From assembly GCA_964368605.1 (NCBI GenBank), contig CAYJBP010000060.1, forward strand, positions 1-14,152: a stretch of 14,152 nt of DNA, read 5' to 3'. The DNA is from CAYJBP01 sp964368605 (GTDB lineage Bacteria; Bacillota; Dehalobacteriia; UBA4068). The position numbers and the translations under genes are program-made. Below, piece by piece: positions 6,424-12,641 of the stretch (its first letter is position 1; each line of letters opens with the position of its first letter). The notes below the pieces were generated by a model, which was not told where the DNA came from, did no database searches, and saw only the letters and a program-made list of their open reading frames with translations.

Positions 6424-7629
6424 TTAGTTTACCTCCCCGCTTAATGCAGCTTCTATGCAGCTATCCAAATCCCGGATTACAAAGTCAATGCCTCTTCTTT
6501 TGGGATAATAAGCGCATTTGGGCGATTCTGTTACCCCGATTTTGCCGTTTAAATGACGCCAGCAGGGTTGATCCGGGCAGCTATCGGGCACAATATGGCC
6601 ACCTGCTTGCTCGATTATATCATAAATGCCCATCCGCTTGGCCAATTCATAAACATGGAAAGATGTTAAAATCCACATTTCGACCTTTAACTTTTTGCCT
6701 TCGATTTTATCGGCAATATGCTTGGCCTGCTCTAAGGAAAAATGAGGGCAACCAAACATAGCAAAATCAATTTTACGCTGGCCGGGCAGGGATATTTCTT
6801 CGAGGATATCGGCTAAATCCTGATCGGTAATTTCTACCGTATTTTGGGGCTTTTTATTACCAAAAGCCTGCTCGATAGTGCGAGCTTCCGGGGTGCAACC
6901 AATAATATGATACATGCCATAAGCACCCGAGGTATTAAGCTGCGCACCTAAATTGGTTAAGGCCTCTTTACCGATAACAGGAGGTAAGCCTTTAAATACC
7001 GGAATACCTTTACCTATTTTTTTGCCGCAATACCCTAAAAGATGATATTCAAAATCGCTTTTCATATTGGCTTTTACATCTACTAAGATATCGCCATAGC
7101 GGTTTTCGTCTAAAAGCAGGCCATACCTGGGCACATAGCCGGTAATAGCCGCACAAAGGGCGCTGTTAGCTCCTTCTCTATTACTGCGTGCGCCCCAAAC
7201 CGAATTTACATACGGGGTGGCGCTTGATTCCGAAAAAGCACATATTTCGCCAAAATTAGGCACATTAGTTGCTACATAAGGGGTACAATTATAGCTAAGG
7301 GTAGCACCTAAGCCCTTATAGGCATTATGGGTGCGCTGCATTAAATCGGCAAATTTGGGCTCTACCATATCCCGCTCCACAAAATAGGAATGGCAAAATC
7401 CGGGATTAACCGTTGGCGAAACTTTACATTTTGCACCGCCGCCTAAAAGCTTTTCGGCAAACCATAAGTCGGCATCTTGATTGCTTAATGCCACATGGGC
7501 ACGGGTAATCGGTACCAATTCATCAGCATCAAAAGATTCACCAATAGCTACCTGAATTTTCATGGCATAGGCTGTACCTTCACCATATTTGCCGCTAAGC
7601 ATATCTTTTTGTTCTTGATTTAATTTCAC
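6424..7629 (-). CDS. Aconitase X large (catalytic) subunit, copy 1 (DUF521)
   Basis: Catalytic subunit of aconitase X, a hydro-lyase. Characterised bacterial members convert cis-3-hydroxy-L-proline to 1-pyrroline-2-carboxylate, and archaeal ones dehydrate mevalonate 5-phosphate; the substrate here is unknown. The 401 residues are full length. Visible family blocks are GKYGEG (14-19), ITRAHVALS...DADLWFAEKL (41-61), NCTPY (114-118), FSESSATPYVNSV.GARSNREG (132-153), LDENRYGD (173-180), FGCPH (292-296), GGHIVPDSC (343-351) and SPKCAYY (369-375). Cys115, Cys294, Cys351, Cys356 and Cys372 are shared with copy 2; some must be the Fe-S ligands. It starts with GTG at 7629, with GGAGGT 6 bases upstream; the other copy uses ATG. 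A promoter at 7672-7680 allows expression separate from the TRAP/racemase genes. It is a diverged relative of copy 2, with most differences at about 79-100 and 200-222. Confidence 0.94.
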   Translation of the reverse strand: MKLNQEQKDMLSGKYGEGTAYAMKIQVAIGESFDADELVPITRAHVALSNQDADLWFAEKLLGGGAKCKVSPTVNPGFCHSYFVERDMVEPKFADLMQRTHNAYKGLGATLSYNCTPYVATNVPNFGEICAFSESSATPYVNSVWGARSNREGANSALCAAITGYVPRYGLLLDENRYGDILVDVKANMKSDFEYHLLGYCGKKIGKGIPVFKGLPPVIGKEALTNLGAQLNTSGAYGMYHIIGCTPEARTIEQAFGNKKPQNTVEITDQDLADILEEISLPGQRKIDFAMFGCPHFSLEQAKHIADKIEGKKLKVEMWILTSFHVYELAKRMGIYDIIEQAGGHIVPDSCPDQPCWRHLNGKIGVTESPKCAYYPKRRGIDFVIRDLDSCIEAALSGEVN

Positions 7630-7671
7630 AATATTACCTCCAAATCTATACAGGGATTGCTGGTCAGCATA

Positions 7672-7705
7672 ATTATAACATATTATTTTGGCTATTGATA
7701 GAGCC
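7672..7705 (-). promoter_or_regulatory. Extended -10 promoter and dyad upstream of aconitase X copy 1
   Basis: On the minus strand TGT-TATAAT (7680-7672) is a perfect extended -10, giving a start near 7665 and a leader of about 36 bases. No -35 hexamer is visible. Just upstream, at 7705-7690, lies GGCTCTATCAATAGCC, an imperfect dyad with GGCT/AGCC arms covering the -35 position, so it may be an operator. No known consensus was matched. Confidence 0.55.
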
Positions 7706-7758
7706 TAATATCAAAAAATTTTTACCATATAATTAGATATATATTTAAAAACATGTTT

Positions 7759-7807
7759 AAGGAACAGTAAAGGTAGCAATTGATTGATGCCACCTTTATT
7801 GCTCCTT
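7759..7807 (-). repeat. Long imperfect hairpin between racemase and aconitase X genes
   Basis: Arms 7759-7778 and 7788-7807 can form a 20-bp stem: 17 Watson-Crick pairs plus three mismatch positions, two of which become G-U pairs on the minus strand. It lies 84 bases after the stop of the racemase gene and upstream of the aconitase X promoter, so it probably ends or processes the upstream minus-strand transcript. The T run after it is broken (AAACATGTTTTT), so termination is not certain. Confidence 0.45.
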
Positions 7808-7856
7808 GTATAATTTAGGCAGAGGATTTTTATAATATGCTATCTATTATTGGAAT

Positions 7857-7865
7857 GGGGGGGGG
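7857..7865. repeat. Nine-G homopolymer tract
   Basis: A run of nine G on the plus strand, 26 bases from the stop codon of the racemase gene, in otherwise AT-rich noncoding DNA. Such tracts are prone to length change. The rest of the 261-base gap (7630-7890) holds the hairpin and promoter described separately. Confidence 0.8.
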
Positions 7866-7890
7866 AGCAATATTATTATTAATCTTACTG

Positions 7891-9141
7891 CTAAATTGCG
7901 CCAATTAAAGACAATTGCGGATTGGCATCAATAATTGGTAATAAAGCCTCCGATATTTCAATTTGGCCTAATTCCAGAGTGTTTTTGATTTTGACAATTT
8001 TTAAATTATCGGGATCATGGCCGCTTAAAAGCTTAATGGCAATGCGCACTGCCTCGGCTTCATCGGCGGCAACTAGGGGTATTTTGCAGCTATCTAAGCA
8101 TTTAATGGCTATGCAATTGGCATAAATCGGCTCTAAATCTAATTCATCAAAAACATTTTTGGTCATGATATCAAAATCGCCCATGCCAATAGCATTGCCC
8201 TTAGAGGCCAAGGTTGTCCCTAATAAAACCATTCTTTGAATTTTAGGAACCGGCAAGACAAATTTTTTCAAAATAGAACTGCGCCCTAAGATATTAGGAT
8301 CAAAACCGGCGCCGGAAATATCCTTGCCGATTTGCTCAACAATTAGCACGTCAATTTCCGGCACCATTAGAAGGGGCATATTCTTTTTGGCAATTTGCAC
8401 CAATTGTTCTTCTCTTTTTAATAAAATATCGGCCGGTACGGCCTCGATTAAGGCTGTTTGATCATAGGCATTTTCGATAATGGCCAGGCCGCATTTTACC
8501 TTGCCTTGAGCCTTGTCCAAAATCATGGCCGCAGCTTCTTTAATGGTAGGGCCTAATTGCTCAAAATCGGCCTCGTGAATAGCCGAGCAGCCTTGATGAT
8601 GGCCTAAACCGATAACCAACATTTTGCAAAGACCGCTTTGAATGGTATCTACAAAATCGGTATGCAGCTTAATCCTGTTTAAGGGGATAATAGCATCTAC
8701 TTTATCGCTTAAACAAAGGCTATCAAAATAAACATCGATGCCTAAAGAGGTTTGGCCTAAATAATCAACATCATTAGAGGCAATTACCTTTACACCCATA
8801 GCCTGCTCGGTAATACCATAGGTATGCAGCATTTTAAGCTGCCCCTCGATAGTACCTGCACCATGGCTGCCCATGGCGGCGATAATAAAAGGCTCTGTGC
8901 CTAAATCCAACAGGCAATCGATTGTGGTTTTAACAATTAAAGATAAATTATTAATACCACGGCTACCTACCGCCAAGGCTACCTTCATGCCGGGCTTTAA
9001 AGTAGCTGTTATTTCCGATTTAGCAAATTCATCTTTAACCGCCTGCTTAATATCGGCAAGCTTAGTTGCTTCAAAAGTTTGCTTAACCGCATACATAGGC
9101 GGCAAAGGGCGATTGGCATCTTCTGCTAATAATAAAACCAT
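7891..9141 (-). CDS. LarA-like nickel-pincer racemase/epimerase (DUF2088)
   Basis: Member of the lactate racemase LarA superfamily, cytoplasmic enzymes that use a nickel-pincer nucleotide to move a hydride and invert a hydroxyl-bearing carbon. 416 residues, close to the 424 of L. plantarum LarA. Visible elements are AAMGSHG with His93; IKLHTDF with His160; GLCKMLVIGLGHHQG with Lys173, His181 and His182; and His189. Lys173 is the likely counterpart of the Lys that attaches to the cofactor and His160 that of an active-site His; the spacing (13) differs from lactate racemase (10), so lactate need not be the substrate. GAGFDPNILGR near 286-296 and GTTLASKGNAIGMGDFD near 317-333 are further conserved blocks. 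Start at 9141 has AGGAGG upstream. It follows the TRAP large subunit gene by 45 bases. No cofactor synthesis genes (larB, larC, larE) are in the window; they must exist elsewhere for activity. Confidence 0.88.
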   Translation of the reverse strand: MVLLLAEDANRPLPPMYAVKQTFEATKLADIKQAVKDEFAKSEITATLKPGMKVALAVGSRGINNLSLIVKTTIDCLLDLGTEPFIIAAMGSHGAGTIEGQLKMLHTYGITEQAMGVKVIASNDVDYLGQTSLGIDVYFDSLCLSDKVDAIIPLNRIKLHTDFVDTIQSGLCKMLVIGLGHHQGCSAIHEADFEQLGPTIKEAAAMILDKAQGKVKCGLAIIENAYDQTALIEAVPADILLKREEQLVQIAKKNMPLLMVPEIDVLIVEQIGKDISGAGFDPNILGRSSILKKFVLPVPKIQRMVLLGTTLASKGNAIGMGDFDIMTKNVFDELDLEPIYANCIAIKCLDSCKIPLVAADEAEAVRIAIKLLSGHDPDNLKIVKIKNTLELGQIEISEALLPIIDANPQLSLIGAI

Positions 9142-9158
9142 AACTTCCTCCTTTAGGC

Positions 9159-9203
9159 ATTAGCTATTTATCAAAATAGGTATTAGCTATTTATCAAAAT
9201 AGG
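9159..9203. repeat. 23-bp exact tandem duplication at the end of the TRAP large-subunit gene
   Basis: The 22-base sequence at 9159-9180 recurs exactly at 9182-9203, one base apart. The second copy contains the last codons (Tyr-Phe-Asp-Lys) and the TAG stop of the gene. The first copy, downstream in the direction of transcription, repeats those codons and stop in noncoding sequence. It looks like a recent slippage event and adds 23 bases to the gap before the racemase gene. Confidence 0.9.
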
Positions 9204-10494
9204 CATTAATGGAATCTACTAACTCAACCATGCCAATAGTTATCGGGTCTACAAATGTTACCAACATTAATACTATTAGCAAGGCAAAAATAAAGCGCAA
9301 CATCGGTTTAATCATTTTACTCATCGGCAAGTTAGATATAGCCGCCGCCACAAATAGATTAATGCCATAAGGCGGTGTTACAAAGCCGATAGCTAAATTC
9401 ATGGTAATAACAATACCAAAGGTTACGGCACTCATGCCCAAACCTTCTACAATTGGTAAAAGAATTGGCGAAAGAATAATAGTAGCCGGGATATTATCGA
9501 TTAAGCAGCCCACTATTAATAAGAACAGGTTAATCAAAAGCAATAATAAAATAGGATTATCAGTAATAGAAAGCAAATTAGTGGCAATACGCTGCGGAAT
9601 ACCTTCCATAGTTAAATAGGCAGCAAAAGCCATTGAAAAGCCCACCATAAAGGTAGTCATACCATTTACATTAATGGTAGTATAAAGGGCTTTGTATACC
9701 TCGGCCAATTTAAATTCTTTATATACAAAAACACTGATAATAACGCAATATACTACCGCAATAACGGCCGATTCGGTAGGCGTAAATACGCCGGAATAAA
9801 TACCACCTAAAATAATTACCGGGGTAAGCAAGGCAAAAAAGGCATCTTTAAAGGCCAGCCATAATTCCTTAAAAGTGGGGCGTTTGGTTGCCTTAATCCT
9901 GTCTTTATCCTTTTTAGAAATAATAACGCAGGTAGTCATTAAAGCTACACCCATTAAAATACCGGGCACTAAGCCGGCAATAAATAAATCGATAATCGAT
10001 TCATTTACTACTACCGCATAGATAACAAAGGGAATACTGGGGGGAATAATAACCCCAATTGTACCGGCTGCCCCGGCTAAAGAAGCACTAAAGGCCTTAT
10101 CATAGCCGCGTTTTTCCATTTCGGGCACCATAAAGCCGCCGATGGCCGAAGTGGTAGCCATAGCCGAACCGGAGATAGCCGCAAAGAACATACAGGCCAA
10201 GGTGGTAACAATACCTAAACCACCTGTTATCCAACCTAAAAGGGTATCGCAAAAGTTTACAATTCTTTTGGCAACCCCGCCGCTACTCATTAAATTACCG
10301 GCTAGGATAAAAAAGGGAATTGCCATTAAGGGGAAAGAATCCACGCCGGTAACCGCATTTTGAGTAATTAAAGCCAAAGGCGTAGAAGAAAAACCCAATA
10401 AAGTAACCAAGGTGGCTATACCAATAGAATAACCAATCGGTACAGTTAAAAAGACCAAAATCAAAAATGTTCCAAATAAAACAACAATATCCAT
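9187..10494 (-). CDS. dctM: TRAP transporter large permease subunit (DctM family)
   Basis: Membrane subunit that carries out sodium-coupled uptake of the carboxylate delivered by the binding protein. The 435 residues show about 11-12 hydrophobic segments and family motifs SFPLMAIPFFILAGNLM (53-69), GSAMATTSAIG (109-119), IIPPSIPFVIY (149-159) and GFVTPPYGINLF near 378-389. Its ATG directly follows the stop of the small-subunit gene, with GGAGG inside that gene's end, so the two are translationally coupled as is usual for this pair. The last codons and stop are duplicated just downstream. Substrate cannot be read from this subunit. Confidence 0.95.
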   Translation of the reverse strand: MDIVVLFGTFLILVFLTVPIGYSIGIATLVTLLGFSSTPLALITQNAVTGVDSFPLMAIPFFILAGNLMSSGGVAKRIVNFCDTLLGWITGGLGIVTTLACMFFAAISGSAMATTSAIGGFMVPEMEKRGYDKAFSASLAGAAGTIGVIIPPSIPFVIYAVVVNESIIDLFIAGLVPGILMGVALMTTCVIISKKDKDRIKATKRPTFKELWLAFKDAFFALLTPVIILGGIYSGVFTPTESAVIAVVYCVIISVFVYKEFKLAEVYKALYTTINVNGMTTFMVGFSMAFAAYLTMEGIPQRIATNLLSITDNPILLLLLINLFLLIVGCLIDNIPATIILSPILLPIVEGLGMSAVTFGIVITMNLAIGFVTPPYGINLFVAAAISNLPMSKMIKPMLRFIFALLIVLMLVTFVDPITIGMVELVDSINAYFDK

Positions 10495-10992
10495 TTAAGC
10501 CTCCACCTCCTTTGAGGGATTAATAAAGGCTTTAATATCGCTAACAATATGGCCTATAATCCGCAAAGATACAATTGCCTGACTAAACGGTAATGCTAAA
10601 TAAATCGTCCAGAGCTTTAAGCCCATAGCTGCCGAAATATTGCCTCTTTGAATCATCGAGCTTACTAAGTCCCAGCCATATACTGTTAGGAAAACACAAA
10701 AAGCCAGCAAAATCAGCTTAGAAATAACCGATAGTATTAATTTGCCATTAGGGCTTAATTTATTACGCAGCATATCCAAATCGATATGATCTTTTTCTTT
10801 CATCGAAATGCTGGTACCCAGCCAAATTTGCCATATAAAAATATAACGCGCTAATTCCTCGCTCCAAGATAAAGAGTTTTCTAAAACATAACGAAAAAAC
10901 ACTTGACAAAAAATCAATAATGTAGTAAAAATCAAGCTAATAACCAAAGCATGGGCTTCGATTTTATTATAAACTTCGATAATTTTTTTCAT
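10495..10992 (-). CDS. dctQ: TRAP transporter small permease subunit (DctQ family)
   Basis: Small integral membrane partner of the TRAP large subunit. The 165 residues form four hydrophobic segments (about 14-34, 46-64, 84-107, 124-150) with the family signature SWSEELARYIFIW at 42-54 and the acidic loop KEKDHIDLD at 65-73. GAGGTG lies 5 bases before the ATG. It is separated from the binding-protein gene by 87 bases that include a terminator hairpin, so the membrane subunits are probably expressed less than the binding protein. Confidence 0.93.
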   Translation of the reverse strand: MKKIIEVYNKIEAHALVISLIFTTLLIFCQVFFRYVLENSLSWSEELARYIFIWQIWLGTSISMKEKDHIDLDMLRNKLSPNGKLILSVISKLILLAFCVFLTVYGWDLVSSMIQRGNISAAMGLKLWTIYLALPFSQAIVSLRIIGHIVSDIKAFINPSKEVEA

Positions 10993-11030
10993 TGACTCAC
11001 CTCTATTTTTTAAGGCCGGTAATAAAGTAT

Positions 11031-11062
11031 AAAAAAATGAGAGCCCGATTGCGGGCTCTCAT
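11031..11062 (-). terminator. Hairpin terminator between TRAP binding protein and membrane subunits
   Basis: On the minus strand an 11-bp perfect stem (11062-11052 with 11047-11037) with a 4-base loop is followed by a seven-T run. It lies 17 bases after the stop of the binding-protein gene. With no promoter evident in the remaining gap, it probably acts as a partial terminator that raises binding protein relative to the permease. Confidence 0.88.
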
Positions 11063-11079
11063 CCGCAGCGGATTAAAGC

Positions 11080-12168
11080 TTAACGATACATAGAAGCTGC
11101 ATCCCAAACATCTTGGCCATAAAGCTCTTCGATGCCATCATACATCGGAGCTACCAATTCCATAAATAAAGCTTTATTTTCGGGAGTAACTTCGGTTAAT
11201 TCCATGCCTTCATCAACCAATCTTTGGAGATAGGAATCATTTTGGCTTACTTCTAATTCTCTTTCATAATCTACCAAATAGGTTCTAACGGCTTCATCAA
11301 ATAAAACCTTAGCATCGGCATCCATATTATTGTAAAAATCGGCATTGATAATCAAAGTACAAAAGTCGAAAATATGCTCGGTGGTGCTAACATATTTTTG
11401 AACTTCATAAAACTTGGATTCATACATTAAGCCGGCCGGGTTTTCTTGGCCATCAACGGTGCCTTGTTGTAAGGCGGTAAATAGTTCGGACCAGCTCATG
11501 GGGGTAACATTAGCGCCCATTAATTCAAACATGGTAACAAACATTTCGTTCGACATCGAACGCATTTTTAAGCCTTCTAAATCGGCAGGGCTGGCAATAG
11601 GTTGAACATTATTTGTCATATTACGGATACCATTAAAGTTATAGCCTAAGTTAAGTAGGCCAACATTGGCATCGGCTAATTTTTGATCTAGCAAAGCGCC
11701 TAATTCGCCATCTACGGCGGCAAAAGCATCTTCTACCGAGGTAAACATATAAGGCATACCCAATACATTAAAGGCAGGTACATAGGTATTCATAACCGAA
11801 GCCGAAGGAACGGTCATGGTTAAGGTGCCTAAAGCTACCGATTCTAACATAGCTTCGTCGCCACCTAAAGCAGCATTGGGATGAACATTAACAACGAACA
11901 TACCATTAGATTCGGTTTCCAAATACTCTTTAAAAGCTAAAGAAGCTTGATGTAAAGAGTGAGTTTCGGCGGTGATATGGCCTAAAGAAATCTCATAAAC
12001 AGCTTCCATCGGCTCGGCATCTTCGGCCGGTTCTTCAGCAGGCTCTTCTGCCGGCTCTTCGGCCGGTGTATCGGTTGCCGGTTCTTCGGCAGGCTCTTCT
12101 GCGCCACCGCAGGCCATTAAAGCAAAGGACATTACGAGCACCATCAACAACAATAACAGTTTTTTCAT
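11080..12168 (-). CDS. dctP: TRAP transporter solute-binding lipoprotein (DctP family)
   Basis: Extracellular lipoprotein that captures the substrate and hands it to the permease. I choose the ATG at 12168 because AAAGG ends 9 bases upstream and the cysteine then falls at residue 20, as in the other lipoproteins; an ATG at 12177 abuts that AAAGG. The 362 residues have signal peptide and lipobox A-L-M-A-C, then a low-complexity linker of Glu-Glu-Pro-Ala repeats at 24-53, then the binding fold from about 57. Visible family landmarks are LEGLKMRSM with Arg203, the likely carboxylate-binding residue; NGIR with Arg182; and GTVDGQENP at 236-244. The substrate should be a carboxylate; sequence alone does not say which. 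The gene lies between aconitase X copy 2 (62 bases upstream) and the permease genes, which suggests the imported acid feeds these enzymes. Confidence 0.93.
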   Translation of the reverse strand: MKKLLLLLMVLVMSFALMACGGAEEPAEEPATDTPAEEPAEEPAEEPAEDAEPMEAVYEISLGHITAETHSLHQASLAFKEYLETESNGMFVVNVHPNAALGGDEAMLESVALGTLTMTVPSASVMNTYVPAFNVLGMPYMFTSVEDAFAAVDGELGALLDQKLADANVGLLNLGYNFNGIRNMTNNVQPIASPADLEGLKMRSMSNEMFVTMFELMGANVTPMSWSELFTALQQGTVDGQENPAGLMYESKFYEVQKYVSTTEHIFDFCTLIINADFYNNMDADAKVLFDEAVRTYLVDYERELEVSQNDSYLQRLVDEGMELTEVTPENKALFMELVAPMYDGIEELYGQDVWDAASMYR

Positions 12169-12230
12169 AACTTTCATCCTTTCTTGATCAAAAAATTTTG
12201 GGTTTATTTTAAATGCCAGTTTAAAGATGA

Positions 12231-12641
12231 TTAATCCAAAATGGCAATTTCCCCTTTTTCGGCATCGAGGCTTAAATTCATACCGCTTTTAACGGTTTCG
12301 AAAAACTTAGGGTCTACTTTATGAACCATCGGTGTGCCCATAGCAGCTACAGCAGCTACTAAAACGGTGTCGGCCTCTTGTACTACAATGGCGGCCGGGG
12401 AATTATCCCTTTTCATCAATTTATAAAGACCATCCAACTGCACAACCGAGCTACCTTTACCGGAGGGCATAATCAAAATTTTGCCTACTACCGATTGGCC
12501 TAGGGCATCATGATTACGTTCTTTAACAATGCCGGTTTCCGGCTCTACCAAATAAAAACAGATGGCATCTTTAGATACTAAGGCTTCGGCTTTATCAACT
12601 TTGCCTTTACTGATTAAGCTGCATTTAAAAACAGTAGTCAT
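12231..12641 (-). CDS. Aconitase X small (swivel) subunit, copy 2 (DUF126)
   Basis: Swivel-domain partner of the copy 2 large subunit; 136 residues, exactly the length of copy 1. The I-M-P-S-G-K-G-S-S-V-V signature is at 57-67, followed by the conserved KVDP (108-111) and VKSG (117-120). The start overlaps the large-subunit stop by one base (TAATG), with GGAGGT 9 bases upstream, indicating coupled translation. The two small subunits share blocks throughout but differ at about 75-90, where copy 2 has a charged MKRDNSPA stretch. The TRAP binding-protein gene follows with no terminator in the gap. Confidence 0.93.
   Translation of the reverse strand: MTTVFKCSLISKGKVDKAEALVSKDAICFYLVEPETGIVKERNHDALGQSVVGKILIMPSGKGSSVVQLDGLYKLMKRDNSPAAIVVQEADTVLVAAVAAMGTPMVHKVDPKFFETVKSGMNLSLDAEKGEIAILD

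Noticed and set aside
6444..6761. 105-codon plus-strand frame within the aconitase X large-subunit gene
   Set aside because: Antisense shadow of a clear, conserved gene; no start signals.
6424..7629. Naming the DUF521 proteins mevalonate-5-phosphate dehydratase
   Set aside because: That activity is known from archaea; there are no mevalonate genes here and the setting is catabolic.
7759..7807. T-box riboswitch, because AAAGGTGGCATC on the minus strand resembles the T-box core
   Set aside because: Only about 84 bases separate it from the upstream gene, with no Stem I or specifier loop, and it lies upstream of the promoter of the next gene.
7891..9141. Calling the DUF2088 protein lactate racemase
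   Set aside because: Key-residue spacing and gene neighbours differ from known lactate racemases, so only the superfamily is supported.
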